A stretch of 64,000 nt of DNA from Hyphomonadaceae bacterium (GTDB taxonomy: Bacteria > Pseudomonadota > Alphaproteobacteria > Caulobacterales > Aquidulcibacteraceae), in assembly GCA_009773395.1 (NCBI GenBank), contig WRPI01000003.1:62001-126000 (forward strand), in the 5' to 3' direction. Position 1 is the first letter of the stretch; each line of letters opens with the position of its first letter. The notes beneath the pieces were generated by a model, which saw only the letters and a program-made list of their open reading frames with translations, was not told where the DNA came from and did not search any database. A program made the position numbers and the translations under genes. Shown one piece after another: positions 61,754-64,000 of the stretch.

Positions 61754-63336
61754 GCGGTGCTTGGTTGCACATCATTGATGTTGGCAATTTTTTGATAAAA
61801 GCGAATCGTCACTTCTTGGTTCGCAAATTGCGACATATTTATTGTTATTTGCTTGAAATTGCGGTTTTGGCCCGCTCCTGAAATTATTTCGCTGTGAACC
61901 ATTAAATTATCAACAAAGACGTTCAATTCCCAAGCTTTATTAGGCTCCGCGGCTACTTCAAAGTTCAAAATTGGGGTGGCGGAAAATTTTAACTTTCGGC
62001 CTAAATATAATCCACGCGCAAAATCTTGGGGGAAAGTCGCCAAAACATCGCCATCAAGATATGTCCCGCCTCTTGATCCACCGAATATTGCGCCGCCAAA
62101 TCCCGCACGGACCAATGACCATTCAGGATTCCAAAATTCCATTAAATCACTTAATGCAAAGGGCTCGGGAGCTTGGGTAATTGGCGCTTGTGGCAAAATG
62201 CTCAAATAAGTGCCGTCAACACGACCATTATTTGCAACAATAATTTGTTCGCCAATCATTGCGCTTCGCCGTGCTAATTCACTTATTTTTTCGTCAACCG
62301 GCGGCGTCATAATCACGCCATTCATTTTTTCGCCAATTACTCGATCGTTTAATTGCGCGACAAGTTCGGGCGGTAAGCACGCCATGCCACGCATTGCCGC
62401 TATCACGGATATGGTAAAAGCGGCATTGCAATCGCTATCGCTATAATCAGCTGCTTTGGCCGCTAAATTAATGGTTCGCCAAAAATCACCACCACCAAAC
62501 CACAAAGCTGCAACGGATATTGCGCCATTCGCCACCGCATTATTTGATTGCGGATATATTGTGCGAATATTTTCTTCACTTTTTTCAACGATATATTCAA
62601 AACTTAACCCAAGCTCTGCCAACTCGATTACAAAATCCACTGCTTGTCGATATGGCGAAGATTTATCAAGCAATTCGGCAGCACCGCGAACTGCGCCCCT
62701 AATATCGGTTTGCGAAAACGCAAGGCTTATTGCCCCCGCGAGAAACACCGCGCCATCAACCGCTTCAGCATGACCATTGATTTTGCCAAGTTTACGCGCC
62801 ATTGCCGCCGCGACATTTGGCATAGCGGGTGCCAAAGCGCCGTAAATGTCGGCGCTAAAAACTGGGCCAATTGTCCACCAATAGCGATTATTGCTAGGGT
62901 GACCAGCCATGGAACCCGGGATGCCGCGCTTCAAATTTTCCAAAGCAATTGCACTCGAACCCCAAGAGCCACAATTATTATCGAGCCATTGCTGCCCCAA
63001 TTCATCAATATTCATATCAATGCCGTATTTTTCAAACCCACGCAAAGCGCACATTTCATAATACCAGTCATCATCAAGCCACGCGAATTGCATTGGCTCG
63101 GAGAAGCCATTGATGGGGACAGCCGCCGCGACTTTATGCTCGAAACGCACCGTCAACATGGCAGCAATCATCTGACCGTGCCAAATGGCGTTGAGCCTAT
63201 CAAGATAATCGGCACGACTTAGTTTCAGCGATGCGCTTTCGCCCGAATAAGCGAAGCTCGAAACCGCACTGGCGATAATAGACCCGCCAATTGCCGAAAG
63301 TAATGTACGCCGATAGAGATTAGGGTTATTCGGCAA
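61726..63336 (-). CDS. Tat-exported ADP-ribosylglycohydrolase-like protein with C-terminal beta domain
   Basis: 536 residues from TTG 63336 (GGAG site). N-terminus YRRTLLSAIGGS is a twin-arginine signal. The central part follows the DraG/ARH fold: acidic metal motif WLDDDWYYE, the DNNCGSWGSSAIALENLKRG stretch, and YSDSDCNAAF as the second metal motif. The C-terminal 110 residues (from about 430) are a predicted beta-sandwich ending AYWRNLSAS, similar to carbohydrate-binding-like modules on some secreted ARH proteins. Cleaving ADP-ribose in the periplasm would be unusual; it may act on another glycoside or nucleoside. Substrate unknown. Confidence 0.75.
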   Translation of the reverse strand: MPNNPNLYRRTLLSAIGGSIIASAVSSFAYSGESASLKLSRADYLDRLNAIWHGQMIAAMLTVRFEHKVAAAVPINGFSEPMQFAWLDDDWYYEMCALRGFEKYGIDMNIDELGQQWLDNNCGSWGSSAIALENLKRGIPGSMAGHPSNNRYWWTIGPVFSADIYGALAPAMPNVAAAMARKLGKINGHAEAVDGAVFLAGAISLAFSQTDIRGAVRGAAELLDKSSPYRQAVDFVIELAELGLSFEYIVEKSEENIRTIYPQSNNAVANGAISVAALWFGGGDFWRTINLAAKAADYSDSDCNAAFTISVIAAMRGMACLPPELVAQLNDRVIGEKMNGVIMTPPVDEKISELARRSAMIGEQIIVANNGRVDGTYLSILPQAPITQAPEPFALSDLMEFWNPEWSLVRAGFGGAIFGGSRGGTYLDGDVLATFPQDFARGLYLGRKLKFSATPILNFEVAAEPNKAWELNVFVDNLMVHSEIISGAGQNRNFKQITINMSQFANQEVTIRFYQKIANINDVQPSTAYWRNLSAS

Positions 63337-63406
63337 ATTGTCGCTCCGCTTGCACTCTCAATATTGCATAAAAGCTGAAGCTGGGCAATCGCGCGAAGTT
63401 ACGAAA

Positions 63407-63829
63407 TTACCCGACTATTTCATTGCCGCTAAAAAATTGCGCGATTTCGATCGCAGCATTTTCTTCGCTATCAGAACCATGAACCGTATTTTCACCGACT
63501 GACAATGCGTGAACTTTGCGGATTGTTCCTTCTTCTGCATTGGCGGGGTTGGTTGCGCCCATCACGTCGCGGTGCGCTAAAACTGCATTTTCGCCTTCCA
63601 AAACTTGAACCACAACTGGGGCCGAAGTCATAAATTCAACTAATTCGCCAAAAAATGGTCTTTCGCTATGCACAGCGTAAAACGTTTCGGCTTGGGCTTG
63701 CGTCATTTGAATACGCTTTTGCGCCACGATGCGAAGGCCCGCGGCCTCAATCATTGCATTAACTGCGCCAGTAATATTGCGGCGAGTTGCGTCTGGCTTA
63801 AGAATTGAAAAAGTGCGTTGAATTGTCAT
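63407..63829 (-). CDS. ndk: Nucleoside diphosphate kinase
   Basis: Transfers phosphate between nucleoside tri- and diphosphates. From ATG 63829 (GGAG site 6 nt upstream) the protein is 140 residues. Lys11 in ILKPDATRR, and the phosphohistidine His117 in [10 protein letters not shown] are intact. The segment before it reads [12 protein letters not shown], slightly unlike the usual IRKDFAxSIGEN. Preceded by a terminator for an upstream gene on the same strand. Confidence 0.95.
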   Translation of the reverse strand: MTIQRTFSILKPDATRRNITGAVNAMIEAAGLRIVAQKRIQMTQAQAETFYAVHSERPFFGELVEFMTSAPVVVQVLEGENAVLAHRDVMGATNPANAEEGTIRKVHALSVGENTVHGSDSEENAAIEIAQFFSGNEIVG

Positions 63830-63847
63830 TAGTTGCTCCAAAATCCG

Positions 63848-63869
63848 AAAAAATAGGCGCGGATGCGCC
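63848..63869 (-). terminator. Intrinsic terminator upstream of ndk
   Basis: On the minus strand GGCGC-atcc-GCGCC is followed by TATTTTTT. It lies before ndk and after the partial frame at the right edge, so it should end an upstream minus-strand gene that is mostly outside the window. Confidence 0.6.
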
Positions 63870-63908
63870 CACTGAAAACTTACCGCGACCCTATAGCTTC
63901 AACTTATC

Positions 63909-64000
63909 TCAAGAGCAATAAACCCTGCGCACACGCGTGCGGTTATTTATTTCAATATTGAGCCGATTGCGGCCAGCTTCGCCGATTACGGGTGGGTCGC
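63909..64000 (-). CDS. Possible 3' end of a gene entering from the right
   Basis: The minus strand is open from the window edge to a TGA at 63909-63911 (about 29 codons, containing GRNRLNIEINNRTRVRRV). A terminator follows 40 bp later, supporting a real gene end. Another frame is also open for about 15 codons, so the frame choice is uncertain. No family can be named. Confidence 0.25.
   Translation of the reverse strand, partial: DPPVIGEAGRNRLNIEINNRTRVRRVYCS

Noticed and set aside
1-64000. CRISPR array, insertion sequence, prophage or restriction system
   Set aside because: No regularly spaced direct repeats, transposase, integrase, phage structural or methylase/nuclease genes were seen; the only repeats are palindromic intergenic elements.

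Overview
The window is a stretch of alphaproteobacterial chromosome. The class-level call rests on several conserved neighbourhoods: ntrC-ntrY-ntrX / hfq-hflX-mazG, rlpA-tmk-holB-tatD, hdaA-ppk-ppx / rnd-aspS, and rpsF-rpsR-rplI / dnaB-alr-radA-cvpA-purF. The DNA is not GC-rich by eye, unlike many relatives. Intergenic palindromes resembling the RIME-type mosaic elements of Hyphomicrobiales (Rhizobiales) hint at that order or a neighbouring one; this taxonomic step is inference. Gene density is high, with many 1-14 bp overlaps and several TTG starts.

Layout. 0-7.4 kb: end of ntrC, NtrY/NtrX two-component pair, a palindromic repeat, a D-amino-acid-aminotransferase-like gene, hfq, hflX, and convergent mazG. 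7.4-15 kb: a sugar-type MFS symporter, a DUF445 protein, and a minus-strand replication/hydrolase operon (rlpA, tmk, holB, tatD, metallo-beta-lactamase fold). 15-17.6 kb: a secreted/lipoprotein/M48 protease operon. 17.7-22.3 kb: a leucine-catabolism operon (mccB, mccA with an unusually short middle region, isovaleryl-CoA dehydrogenase). 22.3-23.2 kb: a small accessory patch with gene debris, an orphan small gene and tRNA-Ser(UGA). 23.2-29.4 kb: an MHS-type transporter, an RluF-like pseudouridine synthase, a GH16 lipoprotein and a Tat-exported M3 peptidase. 29.5-40.1 kb: aspS, rnd, a DUF465 protein, ppx, ppk1, hdaA, purM-purN, fabD.

40.2-49.4 kb is the most accessory-looking part. It holds a secreted orphan protein, a ParDE toxin-antitoxin pair with a near-perfect operator palindrome, PPK2, and four membrane-protein genes bracketed by two copies of a long palindromic mosaic repeat. 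One copy supplies the stop codon of the DUF2339 gene. trhP and a small DUF6968-like gene follow.

49.6-64 kb: the ribosomal block rpsF-rpsR-rplI is separated from dnaB by a periplasmic phosphatase, a decayed copy of the 5' part of dnaB, an OmpW-like porin and a CsgG-like protein. A perfect inverted pair of DnaA-box-like sites sits about 60 bp upstream of the intact dnaB. Then alr, radA, cvpA, purF, an SDR gene, a Tat-exported ADP-ribosylglycohydrolase-like protein and ndk.

The observations most worth checking are the dnaB remnant, the paired palindromic mosaic repeats, the inverted DnaA-box pair and the shortened MccA. I found no CRISPR array, insertion sequence, prophage or obvious new defence system. 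All family calls come from reading motifs without database searches.
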